A DNA stretch of 64,000 nucleotides from Chrysoperla carnea (taxonomy: Eukaryota > Arthropoda > Insecta > Neuroptera > Chrysopidae), in contig NC_058342.1 of the NCBI RefSeq assembly GCF_905475395.1, positions 23,408,640 through 23,472,639 of the forward strand, given 5' to 3'. Under the pieces are notes generated by a model. The model searched no databases, was not told the origin of the DNA, and was given only the letters and a program-made list of their open reading frames with translations. Shown in pieces: positions 34,479-45,174 of the stretch (position 1 is its first letter; the number at the start of each line of letters is the position of its first letter). A program made the position numbers and the translations under genes.

Positions 34479-34904
34479 CCCCTAGTAGTACAATAAATGA
34501 ACATAGGGTTTTTTGATTCTTGATTTCACTAAATGAAAAAATTGTTTGATGTCTGTATTGACTTAAAAAAGTCTATATGGTTTAAAGCGGAACTTTTTAG
34601 TTTTAACCGTCGCGCCATTGTAGTGAAAGGGTTTATATAGTAAAGTAAATCAGATAACTTTTAAAAGATTTTAAAAAGGCCAAATACTAAAGTAACCCGA
34701 AATTTAAGAATAAACTTTTACGAATAAACTCTCTTATGCACCTCCCTCTCCCTTTCGGCGTCCCAAAAATTAAAAAGACCCTTTTTTTTGCAAATTAAAG
34801 CTTTTAACGAAACAAAAAATAAACTTTTTTTTAAATTTGAGCTTTTTTAAGACATGTTAATGATATAATTTATTCAGAAGGTCTACTTATTTAATTTAAA
34901 ATCG

Positions 34905-35130
34905 ATTGAGGGAGAAAATCTAATCAATTTGATCACAAATTCAAGGCCAGTCACCCCAAAAACCCCCTATAACTTCATTCAAAGTTTTAATTAGCAAAAA
35001 AATGTGCGTTTTTTTCGGGGGTCTACTTAACAGTAAGTTAAAAGAGGCGGGGGGTGAAAATTGAATCAATTTGATCATAAATTCAAGATCAGCAACATTG
35101 AAAACCCCCCTACATGCCTTAAAAAATCTC
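34905..35130. repeat. Two-unit tandem of a CAATTTGATCA module
   Basis: Units starting near 34915 and 35056 share CTAATCAATTTGATCACAAA / TGAATCAATTTGATCATAAA and then AACCCCCCTA at the end, giving a period near 141 bases. The style is like the arrays at 8112-8512 and 18941-19632. Confidence 0.5.
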
Positions 35131-35775
35131 AAATTTAAAGGGGTAGGAGAAAACCAATTCTGATAAAAATCGAGCTTCGATCAGACTTGGTTTACTACTC
35201 GAAATTCAATGTTCAATAACCTAAGCTGTCCTAATCTTGATTCTGGCGTCAAGCTTAGCGTTTTGTTTGGTATTTGGAACTGTTCGACTTTAAAAAGCAA
35301 CCCCTCAGAGGTTTTCGCGTACTCAGCCCTAGCTAGCACCTGCTTTAGTAATCATATTTATAATATTTAAACCGGTATACGCAAGTAACCTAATGCCGGC
35401 AGCTGGTCCGCTCTCTAGTTTGAACGTTCTTCTGTGTTTGTTTGTAATGTTTGTATCCCAGCCAAGCGTCTCGCTTGCGTCCGTGAACTCAACCAGATTT
35501 TTTTTTACCATTTTCATATATACGTACATATATCGTAGTATCTGGAGCTGTGATTGTAACCCCCCTTCGACTACCCCACCGCATGTCCTTTATCTAAATC
35601 GATTCCACCCTTACAGTATATAACTTTACTGTGGTGACCATTTTACCTATTAAGGTGTACATACAGAATGCATCAATGTTTTGGTCTCATAAAAACTGAA
35701 AGAAGTTTCACTGCAATCAGTTGTTGGAAAGTGTCATGCAACAGGAAGCAAGCCACCCAATGGGAGCTCCGAGCA
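35131..35775. other. No assigned gene; moderately GC-rich patch 35280-35500
   Basis: Frames on both strands at 35329-35623 are open, including one starting MPAAGPLSSLNVLLCLFVMF that looks signal-peptide-like. Overlap with an equally open reverse frame and lack of any downstream domain make coding doubtful. Confidence 0.35.
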
Positions 35776-36345
35776 AGGTTGCCACCTGATCGGACCTCTC
35801 CCGATAGTGACGGACCGAGATGGCGGGCCGGGTTTTTGAAAATTTTGAGAGGCCATGGCGTGGCCAGGATCGAGAAAGCTAAAATTTGCATTATAATTGC
35901 TGAATCGCGACCACCATGAATTTGCAACTAGAGTAGTGAGAAATGATTTTGTTCATGATTTTAGTGTTTATAGGACTTTTCAGTTTATTTTGTTGGTATC
36001 ACGATAAGAAGTCAGTTATAAAACTTTTATATTCGCTCTATTTAAGTCACGTTCGTGTAGAATTTTCGTGTTTGTTCGTTTTGTTCGAGTCATGCTTGTG
36101 TAAATTTTTTATGTCTGTACCTGATGATTAAGTGTTGGTTTCCGTGTAAAATAATGGACAAAATGTGCAAATTTACATTGCTTCAAATTTTTGATGTAGT
36201 TGAAATAAATTAAATATGACGAAATTGGACTTTTTTGAATTTCTCTCATTTCACTGCAATCTCCCCCCCCCCCTACACAACATGACCTTCATAATGTGCC
36301 AGAGACCTGTGCGAGAGACCTGACCGAGGTGGCAACCCTAAAGAT
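35776..36345. mobile_element. Family J element with GGTTGCCACCT terminal repeats
   Basis: Left end AAGGTTGCCACCTGATCGG and CCTCTC, right end GAGAGACCTGACCGAGGTGG then CAACCCT, an imperfect inverted pair of about 27 bases. The left third (35776-35945) occurs inverted at 54712-54895, and the right third is related to 17798-17850 and 18590-18710. Small open frames inside have no domain. Superfamily not determined. Confidence 0.65.
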
Positions 36346-36371
36346 TTGTATTTTACAGATGTCATATGTGT

Positions 36372-36535
36372 GTTTGTCCATTTAGACTTAGGTTGCGGGT
36401 TCGAATCGAGGCAGCGGCAGTGTGAACAATTTATAATTAATGGAAGTGCAGGATAAGAACGAAGTAACCGACTCCATCCACATCAAAATGTAATTGTAAA
36501 TATGTTTTTAATTAAATAAATAAAGATTAACAAAT
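36372..36535 (+). mobile_element. tRNA-derived SINE, family S2, 5'-truncated copy
   Basis: Matches the B-box part and body of the copy at 56148-56369: TTTAGACTTAGGTTGCGGGT, TTCGAATC, GGCAGCGGCAGTGTGAACAA, GACTCCATCCACATCAAAAT, then a T/A-rich tail ending in AAATAAATAAAG. The A-box portion of the tRNA-like head is missing or unrecognisable, as is a central piece of about 30 bases. Confidence 0.8.
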
Positions 36536-36879
36536 AGTGATGTGGGTGGTCTCTGTTATAGGCGTATATGTCAGAGAAACGGAGGTTAAACCCCATTATT
36601 ATTATTATTACAGATATGTTATTGCCGGATGGTCGATAGCCAAAACCGTAATAATATCAGAAAATTTTCGTTTTTATTTTTCCAGTTGAAAACAATAAAG
36701 TCCTAGCAGAGAGTTAAAATTCATGTAATTCAAAAAAACTGCTATTCAAGAAAAATAACACGTGGCAGTATTTATGTGTAAGCATCGTTATGTCGTGAGA
36801 GCTATGACAAAAAATTAATGATTGACTTCAAACGATGTAAATTTGTAATTTTATCTCCTCTTCTCAAGTTGTTATTCTA

Positions 36880-37514
36880 TCTATGTAATACATACTAGTC
36901 GAACCAGTGGCGTCTGTTAGATCATGGAACTGGTACAGCACTTTACTATCTCACCAAATCGCGGAAATGTTTTGGTTAGCCTCAAAAACGTTTTCGGCAC
37001 TCAATTTGTTAGAGCGTCAGGAAATTTTGTTTCCTAAATTGATTTATATATTTATGTCCTATGATCCCGAGGGGGACGTAGGGCCTCTTGTAAGGTTTCA
37101 GTAATGGTTGGGAATTTAAGGTAGGGCGAGCTATTAACACACCGCTACCCGATCTTGCTGGTGGGGCTGCCACCTTAAGGCCTGCAAGCTTTCCTGTGTG
37201 TGTGTGCAATACCCCGCCTGACTGGGGGTGTGGCTACTAGCAAGAGAGTCTTGTTACCAAACCTAGATCAGCAACTCGCACCGATTACCAACCAAGCTGA
37301 GAGGGTCAAGATCCGGGTTGCCCAGACTGCCCCTCTCAGACCCCCTCATCTATTTTTGCCTGTAGACCGATACAGTTGCCCGGGATGTGGTAGCTTGGAA
37401 CCATATATTATATATTATATATAAGAGTTGGAATAGTTGTGGTGACCAGTCTCCTCCACCACTGACATATGCCAGTGCGGTCGTTTTGGATAAAAGGTGG
37501 TACACCTACAGAGA
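36880..37514. other. GC-rich unassigned segment, possible retroelement fragment
   Basis: The stretch has markedly more G and C than its neighbours (for example CCGAGGGGGACGTAGGGCCT and GTGGGGCTGCCACCTTAAGG) and several short open frames on both strands without domains. A TA run sits at 37404-37423. The composition and lack of inverted ends would suit a non-LTR retrotransposon untranslated region, but I see no protein motif. Confidence 0.3.
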
Positions 37515-38162
37515 GATTTATAAGAAATTAAAAATATGCAATTTTCATAAATAATATGCATTTTAAATTAACCGTAAATATACTAATTCACAATTAGGTT
37601 GAAAGTGATGAAAATGATTCGAAACTGGTTACTGTTGTTGAGTCGTTGAACAAGAATGTCGCGTCAGAATTAGCCTCCGAACTATCTGGTAGCTAAGGTA
37701 AACGGTATTCCTACCGTCTCCTGGAGTTTTCGGGAAATTCGTTAGATAATCGATCCAAACTCGTTACTCGAGGGTCGTTGAACACGAATATCACCACAGA
37801 GTCGGACACCAGGTACCTGATTCACAGGGTACCCAGGTTACTCGAGGTACTCTGGACACCAAGTACCTAGGAGATCAATTTTGTCGCGATATTCGTGTTC
37901 TGCGACCTCCCCCCGAAAAACGAGTTTAGACTACATAATAAATTTCCCGAAAACTCCAGGAGACGACGGAGATACCGTTTAACCTGAGTACTAGGTACCT
38001 CGGACACCAATACCGTCGCGATATTCGTTCAGCAACTTTGGAATAATGTTCATCACTGTTAACCAAATTGTGAATTTAGCATAATTACGGTTAATTTAAA
38101 ATGCAACTATAAAATTCATATTTTTTATGAAAAGTGTTTTTTTTAGTTTCTTATAAATCAAT
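37515..38162. repeat. Foldback element, about 650 bp
   Basis: Outer ends GATTTATAAGAAATTAAAAA and TTTCTTATAAATC are inverted, as are TAAATTAACCGTAAATA / TAATTACGGTTAATTTA, and CCTGGAGTTTTCGGGAAATT / AATTTCCCGAAAACTCCAGG. The centre is GC-richer with several GGTACCT-type pieces: CCAGGTACCTGATTC, CCAAGTACCTAGG, CTAGGTACCTCGG. No frame is present. Confidence 0.75.
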
Positions 38163-38833
38163 TTAGGTCACAAAATTTCAGGAGGCTCTAACGAATCGAA
38201 TACCGAAAACTGCATTCAAATCTGACTAGCTGTGCAAATTTTTCGAACTTAATTGCTTCGTTTCTGCGACTAATTATTCGATTTGCACTTTTGTTTTAAA
38301 TTTAAAAATAACATGAGCGGTTCATATTTTTAATACGAGTCGACTTTTTATCGTTTGGTAAGTAATTTTAAATCAACCGGTTCAGTAAATAAAATCAAAC
38401 AACACACGAACGTCGTCGAAACGTTAGATTTGATCGAGTACCCGTAAAGTAAACACAAACAAAAATGCATCGATGATATTGAATCGAATCTGAGCGCTTG
38501 GTAATCGAAAAATTGTATTTTTCTTATATGCGCCTTTCATCAACTCATCATATATCATACAAATTTCTATAAAATATTCTAAATATTCTTTTAAGGTAGA
38601 ATTTTCTTAAACCTACGTTTTAATTATTTATTTTATTTTAGACTTTTTAATGTTCCGGCATAGTGTAAGCGCTGAGTGACTTTCGTATCCCTTTACCGGT
38701 CCTACCGAACAAAGAGTATTTTTCGACGTATTTTGACCCGCTGAATTCGAATTTTCTCATCGCTCAGAGTGGGGGAAGTTTGTTATTTACAATTTAATTG
38801 TTTAAACCGCTATACCTCCTACACTATTGAAAG
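38163..38833. other. No recognised feature
   Basis: AT-rich with occasional CG-containing words; no frame, RNA gene or terminal repeat that I can support. Confidence 0.45.
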
Positions 38834-39282
38834 CATGGAGGTTATAAAGAAGGAGAACGATCGCTATAGAAAATATTGTCCCAAAATATGGACAAAAGAA
38901 GTGAGGCGCTGGGAACGCTAAGTTTTTCTCATTAAAAGCGGGCTGTTGTGCGCTAACTTCAAATGATCTATCAACGTTTAATATACGTGTATATAATATC
39001 ATTCAAAGGAAAAAAAAAAGCAAATAATGAAATTATTATTAATTACATATTATTATTATTTACTAATGAAAAAATTATAAATTATCTATTCTACTTTATA
39101 AATTTGAATGGTACTAACTTCATCTACTTGTACTCATAAACAGCTAACTTCGCAGATACTACTTACCGACGACAGCGCGGCTGATGGCTGAAAAATGAAC
39201 TAGAAATTCTACAAATTTTCAGGGACAGACGCGCTAATACTTTAGCGCGTAGCGATCGTTCTCCTTCTCTCTAACCTCCATG
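38834..39282. mobile_element. MITE with 35-bp terminal inverted repeats
   Basis: Left end CATGGAGGTTATAAAGAAGG then AGAACGATCGCTA; right end TAGCGATCGTTCTCCTTCTC then TCTAACCTCCATG. Flanks ATTGAAAG and ATTAAAAA could be a decayed 8-bp duplication with two mismatches. No coding frame. Superfamily not assigned; hAT or MULE are possible. Confidence 0.75.
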
Positions 39283-39751
39283 ATTAAAAATTTGTCACCA
39301 TTTTAAAATACATGAAAAAACAAATATTTCTTCTTTTTATTCGTCTTGATACAACCAATAAAACCGGAGATATGCATCGCTTGATTTGAAACGCCCGTAA
39401 ATTGGCCAATATTTTTATACTTTAAGGTACTCATTTTCAAGGTATGAGTCTATATTTTAATGTTCTGCACATAAAAATACGTTTTATGCATTAGCAACGT
39501 TCCTAGCACGATTGTAAGTATTTAAGTTTTACCATTTTTCTGACCCACTATTAGTCTAGACCGAGCCCTTAGCGAAAGAAAACCACGCATAATTATATAT
39601 TTATATATGAGAAAATTGAAAATTTTTTCTAGTTATTTTTTCAAATATCGCTATTAAAATTTGAGTTATTACAGCCGAACGCGAACGCGGTTAATTGAAA
39701 TTATTGACGTTTGTATAAAAATATTATTATAATTATTATTATAATAAAATA

Positions 39752-40255
39752 CTAGCTCGTCCCGTGAGGAATTCCGCTCCCGTAGTTACCGTAACCCGTG
39801 GCTACCCTGTACTTGTAGCTAAAAACAATAAACAACAAATTTTGTAAAAATGTGATGAAAAAAGTCAAAAGTCCTTAAATTAATATTAGGAGAGCATCTG
39901 TTAAAACTAACATGTTTGACTAAGAAAGTTATTACTTAAATTTATGATATGTTTTCGTTCAAATTGTTTGTCTAGCATGTTTTTCCCTAAGTGGTACATT
40001 CGTGAGTATATTTTTCGTCAAACCCAGGCATAATAAGGTTGAAAATAAGGGGTGAATTACGGAATTTGATAAAGAAAGATAAGGTTAAAACACAAAAAAA
40101 CTTGCTAGAATAATAATTTATAAGATATCAATCATAAATCATAAAAATAAGCATGTTTTTCAAATTGTATATCATACGCCATCTATTAACAGTAACGCCA
40201 TCAATGTATAGAATCCTTTATCTGTTACACGCTGTAACATCCTGTAATGTTATAT
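39752..40255 (-). mobile_element. Helitron-like 3' end, minus orientation, extent uncertain
   Basis: The plus strand reads ACTAGCTCGTCCCGTGAGGA; in reverse this is a GC-rich segment ending CTAG followed by T, as at Helitron 3' termini that end in CTRR and insert between A and T. A GC-rich tip on an AT-rich body is usual for insect Helitrons. The other end was not found with confidence; I put the right limit at the change of sequence before 40256. Confidence 0.4.
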
Positions 40256-40275
40256 AACTAACAAAATAAGCTGTT

Positions 40276-40401
40276 TTATATACAAAGATAATTCCTTTTT
40301 AATAAAATAGGTACATTGTTTATTATCTCTTTCGTAACTTTTAATGTTTCTTTTTGCATCTTAGAAAAATCTTCAACTACTTTTTTTTCATCCATGTACA
40401 T
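40276..40401 (-). CDS. Uncharacterised coding-like frame, 41 residues
   Basis: From an ATG at 40401 the minus strand reads MYMDEKKVVEDFSKMQKETL then KVTKEIINNVPILLKRNYLC and I, stop. The lysine/glutamate-rich amphipathic character is unlike the translated AT-rich noise around it. No domain, no recognised family, no clear splice acceptor just upstream, and a HINE copy starts within 30 bases. Chance remains the simplest explanation. Confidence 0.2.
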   Translation of the reverse strand: MYMDEKKVVEDFSKMQKETLKVTKEIINNVPILLKRNYLCI

Positions 40402-40427
40402 ATTAGTGTCACAAAATAAAAAATAAG

Positions 40428-40938
40428 ACAAGTGAAAACAAACAATTGACTGAGTTAATTGTTGAAATACCATGTATAGACAGTGTTGATTATTCTATCA
40501 AATTACACATACATACATGTCACACACATATTTAACTGATATTCCCATAAAATACGTAATATACAATTTACGCATAATTTGCGCTCTCACGGGTAAACAG
40601 TGATGTTTACGAAAAAATATTTCAAACAAAAGTTGTTTGTTTTTTTATAAGGAACATTTTTTACATTTAAACTTTTGTTCTATCTCTAACGGTTTACAAG
40701 ATGGGTCCTACAGACCCAAGACCCACTTGACCTATGATGCTCATTTACGAACTCGACCTCGTTTTTGAGTAATCGTTATGACAGATGGACAGACAGACAT
40801 TCAACCGCAAATTAACTAATTAGATGATTTTATGAACACCTATACCAAAATTTTGTTCACAGTATATTTTTAAGCGTTGCAAACTTGGGACTAAACTTAG
40901 TATACCTACCTTGGTATATTTCATATACATGGTATAAA
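40428..40938 (-). mobile_element. HINE/DINE-1-like element, near full length
   Basis: Plus strand: GACAAGTGAAAACAAACAAT, the palindrome ACAATTGACTGAGTTAATTG, ATACCATGTATAGACAGTG, the ACACATACATACATGTCACA variant, the GATGGGTCCTACAGACCCAA block, GACAGATGGACAGACAGACA, ACTTGGGACTAAACTTAGTA and TTCATATACATGGTATAAAA. Together with 26245-26764 it is a good reference for the family consensus. Confidence 0.85.
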
Positions 40939-41109
40939 AACGGATTTCTAGAACTAGATTTTGACTGCAATACCAACTTTTTAATAAATATTCATTAAAG
41001 ATCAATCAATTTAATGTGGGAAAATTTATGAAAATGAAGTCAAGATCAAAGATCATTTAATATTTTCCTAATTTCCGAGAACAAACAAGTCAATACTATA
41101 TCAAGTCAA

Positions 41110-41510
41110 GTCAATATCCTGCAGGAATTATTGCAATTTTACTTATTTTAAATCAAAATATATTTTCATTTATGTTCATTGATAAATATGTTTCAAACAA
41201 TCACTCGTAAAAATTTGCAAAAAATCCTTCAATATTTTAAATGAATTTTAAAAGCAAATTGATTGAAATGTAAAAAGTTCCAAGTCAATTATTGAAGATT
41301 TATTCATTGTACTATTTATTTTGTTGTATCAAAATTAAAATCATTGATCCAATTCAAATTTAGTGGACTCAACTCCACCTAAAACTAAACTTCAATTCTC
41401 TCGCACAGTTGGTTTAAAAGAAGCTACATAGTTACTTTGATTCCAACAGACTTGTGTGAATCATAATTCTATTGACTCAACTTCAAATTTGTCAACTTCG
41501 CGCGGAGTTA
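41110..41510 (-). repeat. Dispersed host repeat, right portion, inverted
   Basis: Reverse complement of about 5450-5840: CCTGCAGGAATTATTGCAAT at left corresponds to TTGCAATAATTCCTGCAGG at 5812, and GACTTGTGTGAATCATAATT corresponds to 5484-5503 in reverse. It stops at CGCGCGGAGTT, the right side of the MITE-bearing region. Confidence 0.7.
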
Positions 41511-42260
41511 TCATGATTTCATAAATTTTTTTCAATGTATAAACAAATTTGACCGAGACCCAATTTCCATTAAATTAATTAATTCCTGCAAATTCGGCTG
41601 CAAATTATCTAAACTTGAAAGACAAATACAATTAGATAAGTATCTTAAATAGCAAATCCCTAAATAATATCATGATGAAATCATAAGCTTATAATTTGTA
41701 GATATTAATAAGTTCAAAGGACAAAATTGAAAGCATTTCTATTGCATATTAATATTTGTCAGTTAGCATTATATATTTTACTATTCATCTATTATGTATG
41801 GAAGTCGTTTGAGAATAAAAGATGATATTTTATAGATTTCTAACAATTTATTTAAAATGTTTTCCCTCGATTTTATTTTTTTCAAAACTGTAATTTTAAT
41901 TTGCAAAAAGTGCGTTCAAATTTAAAAAATAAACACACAGATTTTCAAAAAAATCTTTTTTTTTTCAACTGCAGGATATTTTTGATAAATTTTGATTTCT
42001 TTCAGGTCAATTTTTCTTGCAAAACCCAATTAAAATCGGAAATTTGATTAATTGAAGGGATTTTTAGAGATGATACGATTCCTTGAAATTGAATTGGATT
42101 ATACCAGGGACGTTACTAACTCCTGAATTGTCAGTTTACCAATTTTACCTTTTTTTGATCCTCCGAGTACATTTTCGCATTTCTTCTTCTGTTTCCCGCA
42201 GAAACTATTTCGGTTAATTTGTTACGATAAGACAAATTCCAAGTCTGTGAGATTTCTTTT
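41511..42260. other. No recognised gene; strong acceptor-like site at 42201
   Basis: The plus strand at 42180-42203 reads a pyrimidine tract ending CTGTTTCCCGCAG followed by AAACTATTTCGG, a textbook splice-acceptor shape. The frame after it that begins KLFRLICYDK closes after about 20 codons. Without a paired exon it stays an isolated signal. Confidence 0.3.
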
Positions 42261-42524
42261 TTAGTCAGCATCCTCCCTATAAGCCTTCTGAATTCCTCTA
42301 ATTTGCGAGCTTTGCAAGAAAATCGGATGTTTTCTATGCCAGTGTGCTACCAGTTTCAGTGGAAAAAAATCTATAAGAAGTAGTTGGAAAAAGCTACTTG
42401 GTGTCAATTCATTGACAATGAGCGACAGATAGGAGTTGCCCCTACCTGACTCGTAAAGACTCGTTACATTACTCCCACCTGGATCGTTACTCCCATCTGG
42501 ATCTCGCCTCTCCGTACTGCCCAT
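42261..42524 (-). CDS. Candidate small coding region, 87 residues, unknown function
   Basis: The minus-strand frame starts MGSTERRDPDGSNDPGGSNV and ends SQIRGIQKAYREDAD. The start context (caacgATGG) is favourable, and the first 100 bases are more GC-rich than the surroundings. A donor-like CAGGTAGGG occurs after codon 27, so the first part alone might be an exon. Two near-identical GGATCGTTACTCCC / GGATCTCG-type pieces produce the DPDGSN-DPGGSN repeat. No known domain, no signal peptide, and no homologous copy in the window. Confidence 0.3.
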   Translation of the reverse strand: MGSTERRDPDGSNDPGGSNVTSLYESGRGNSYLSLIVNELTPSSFFQLLLIDFFPLKLVAHWHRKHPIFLQSSQIRGIQKAYREDAD

Positions 42525-42689
42525 CGTTGACTCTTCAACTAATCTAATTTTTTTATATGATAAAAGAACCTCATTAGTCTTGAAATAGTATAGTTATTTT
42601 TACTCCCTTTCTGTTAACTCGTAGTGTCTGCGTGTCTTCCAATTCCCGTGATCCAATCGAGCTGACACTTTGCAGACAAACTCGTGGCA

Positions 42690-43260
42690 ACGATAAAAGT
42701 TTTAAAATTTTTTTGTTGTTGACATGAAACTCGAAAAATAATTATGATCGATACAAATGCTATAAGTGAAAAATGTTGGGTGTGTAGGCGCACATCTTAC
42801 GCAGACATCAAACTTAACCTAGGTTTTTAAGCTCAATGAAAAGCTCACTCTACTTCAAACCTGGTAATCGATAGATGAACACTTTCAATTAGAAAAATGT
42901 TCTTGATTAAAAAAGTAACATTTTTTGCCAAACCGTACAGTTAAGGCAAAAACTAACTTTTTTCTTATCAAAATTGTTATTTCAAATAATTGTCTCTGCG
43001 AAATCGAGACACTCTTCGTTTTCGATTGTATTTTTCTATAGAGACCATTTTTCTTTGAATAAACAAATAAAAAGGTAAATTTTTGCTATCAATTACATGC
43101 CTTAACTTATTCGGTTTACAAAAACAAATGTTTTTGTATTTATAAAGAACAACTTTCTAATTTAAAGCGTTCTTTCAATGTTTGTCAGTTATGAATAAGG
43201 AAGAGGGGTTAATTGAACCTGAAAGCTTAGATCGAATTCGATGCCGATATAAGATTTGAA
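42690..43260 (-). repeat. Foldback repeat E, copy 2
   Basis: Reverse complement of the region 6962-7570: AAATGTTGGGTGTGTAGGCG at left and GAACAACTTTCTAATTTAAA near the right end, with TGCGAAATCGAGACACTC in the middle. Both arms of the foldback are retained. Confidence 0.65.
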
Positions 43261-43264
43261 GCAT

Positions 43265-43437
43265 TTCTGTATATTGGTCGCTGTAGATGGCTGCAATGAT
43301 AATTGGTCGCTATAACCGATGTGTCCTCTAATCCGATATTGTTATAAGCGGTATATTCACATAATATGTACTTATATATTTGAATTCAGTTTGTACCTAA
43401 TCAATTGGTCGTAATAAACCAACCAATTTTTACTGTA
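43265..43437 (+). mobile_element. TA-flanked MITE family I, right-end portion
   Basis: Ends AACCAACCAATTTTTACTGT with a TA after the G-T-like tip; the piece TATTTGAATTCAGTTTGTAC matches TATTTGAATTTAGTTTGAAC in the full copy at 54400. ATTGGTCGCTATAACCGATG is another family-like block. The left end is not apparent. It abuts repeat E. Confidence 0.5.
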
Positions 43438-43857
43438 TTTATCAAGATTTTTCTATTGAAAATTGAATATTCTCATAAATAATTCTACATTCCCATTTCA
43501 AAGTTGAGAAAACAAGAAAAATGAAAACTTTTTTCTTGTTAAAAGAAATAAATAGTGAAATAAGTGACCATAAATTTTTCTACCATTTCTTGGAATTTTC
43601 CCACAAAATATTTTTGCTAACAAAATTTATGAACAATGTTCCATTTGACCGTTTTATATGTCATTATATTTTAAGGTTGTTATAAATATAAAAAAAAAAT
43701 AACATTTCTTTTTTAAAAGGTAAATATTATTAATACACAATAATAAAAATAAACTTAAGAGCTCCAACACTAGAGTCATATTTCCACCTGATTTAATAGG
43801 TTCATCCTGTTAGAAACTTTTAATTTAAATAGGAATTATGTCTTTACCAGTTTTTAA

Positions 43858-44720
43858 CAGTGGCGGATCCACCCATATGAGCATGATGGACATGCCCATC
43901 ATCTACAAAAGGCGCAAATATATGTTTTTTCATGCCAAAACTCATTATTTGACAATAATTATCCCACCAAAAACATTCTGTAAAAAACTAGCAAAGTCTC
44001 GTTGGAGCTGCTTGTTTATCTCTAAAAAGTAGTGACATCTAGACGAAGTCGTGCCAAGTCTTAAGTTCCTTCTTGCGATTTCTTTATTATTAGAGTTAAT
44101 GTTGTGTGACTTGGCCGTGGACGTTGACGTGGTCTCAGATTGGTGCAATGGTGTCATGGAGCACCTGGTTTGTACCCTTGTCAGTGCTGGATTACCCATT
44201 AGGCCGGACTAGGCCATGGCCTAGGGCCCCCGACGGGTAGGGGCCCCCACGAAAATCTGATATGATTATTTTTGAACAAAAATTTTCAATTTCAAGTTAT
44301 TTTTTTTCAAATTTCGAAAAAATTTCTTTTCAACCAATTTATTTCATGATAATATGTATTTTGAAACTCAAAATATTCAAAATAACGATTAATTTTACAA
44401 TTATTCAAAAAAGGGGGGCCCCCAAAATTTTATTGGCCTAGGGCCCCCGATGGGCTTAATCCGGCACTGACCCTTGTGTACCCTTCAATGGCTACGTCAC
44501 ACAACATTACCTATAATAATAAAGAAATCGCAGTAAGGAACCTTAGACTTGGCACGACTTTGTCTAGATTTCATTACTTTTTAGAGATAAACAAGCAGCT
44601 CCATTGCTTGAGACTTAGCTATTTTTTTACAGAATGTTTTTGGTGGGATTTCACTTCTTTTAGTAGAAACGTGGGTATATTGATTTTTTTTCTTATTTGA
44701 CACAGTTTTGGGGATGCCCA
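43858..44720. mobile_element. Inverted-repeat element split by a hAT MITE
   Basis: Arms of about 150 bases: CCACCAAAAACATTCTGTAA...CTAGACGAAGTCGTGCCAAG...TGTTGTGTGAC (43970-44110) and GTCACACAACATTACCTATA...CTTGGCACGACTTTGTCTAG...CAGAATGTTTTTGGTGG (44495-44655). At 43858 the left side begins CAGTGGCGGATCCACC, a hAT-like tip; the matching right tip is not evident. The hAT MITE at 44182-44469 sits in the loop. Both open frames across the arms are mirror images and not genes. Confidence 0.65.
44182..44469. mobile_element. hAT MITE with perfect 8-bp TSD, 288 bp
   Basis: ACCCTTGT lies immediately outside both ends (44174-44181 and 44470-44477). Termini CAGTGCTGGATTA and TAATCCGGCACTG are inverted with one mismatch; GCCTAGGGCCCCCGA is repeated in inverted order inside them. 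The CAGTGC-GGATTA tip is close to that of the hAT copy at 964-1552, so the two probably share a transposase family. No coding sequence. Confidence 0.92.
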
Positions 44721-45174
44721 AAAGTAGCGTGGAAACAAATTTGTAATTTGTATTACTATCTATTTATACTAGACATCTTCAAAACAGTGCATACATCTAT
44801 ATTTGATACAGTGCATAAGTCTATAGTTTCGGGGAACATATGACTAAAAAGCTTTGTGAAAGCTTCACAGTTGACAGATAATATTTTGATATGAAATATA
44901 AGATACGGCATGTTTATCAATAAATGACCTTGGGTACATTTTCCTTAAACTTATTAAAGTTAATTGAATCAATACCGATATTTATCGTTTGAGGTGTATA
45001 TTGAAACAGTTATATTGAAGGACATTTTAAAAATCTAATTTTTTTCTAAGATCCGCCAATTTATTTTGCTGATGCATGGTTTTCCTAAAACCATAGTTGG
45101 TTTCAGCAATCTTTTTTATTTTTATTAGCCCATATTTCATTCCAACTTCTCAATTGTACGTTCTTTCAATGCTG
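44721..45174. other. No recognised feature
   Basis: Plain AT-rich sequence with two ACAGTGCATA-AGT/ACATCTATA pieces near 44785 and 44810; nothing callable. Confidence 0.5.

Noticed and set aside
35393..35623. Signal-peptide-like start MPAAGPLSSLNVLLCLFVMF as a secreted protein
   Set aside because: Followed by low-complexity hydrophobic residues and no domain; the opposite strand is open over the same bases.
42180..42260. Coding exon after the strong acceptor at 42203
   Set aside because: The best frame closes after about 20 codons with no donor, so only the signal itself is noted.
43945..44700. Two frames with shared words such as HNI-NNKEIA-RNLRLGTT as a duplicated protein
   Set aside because: The frames are mirror copies in the arms of an inverted-repeat element, so the similarity is of DNA origin and does not show coding.
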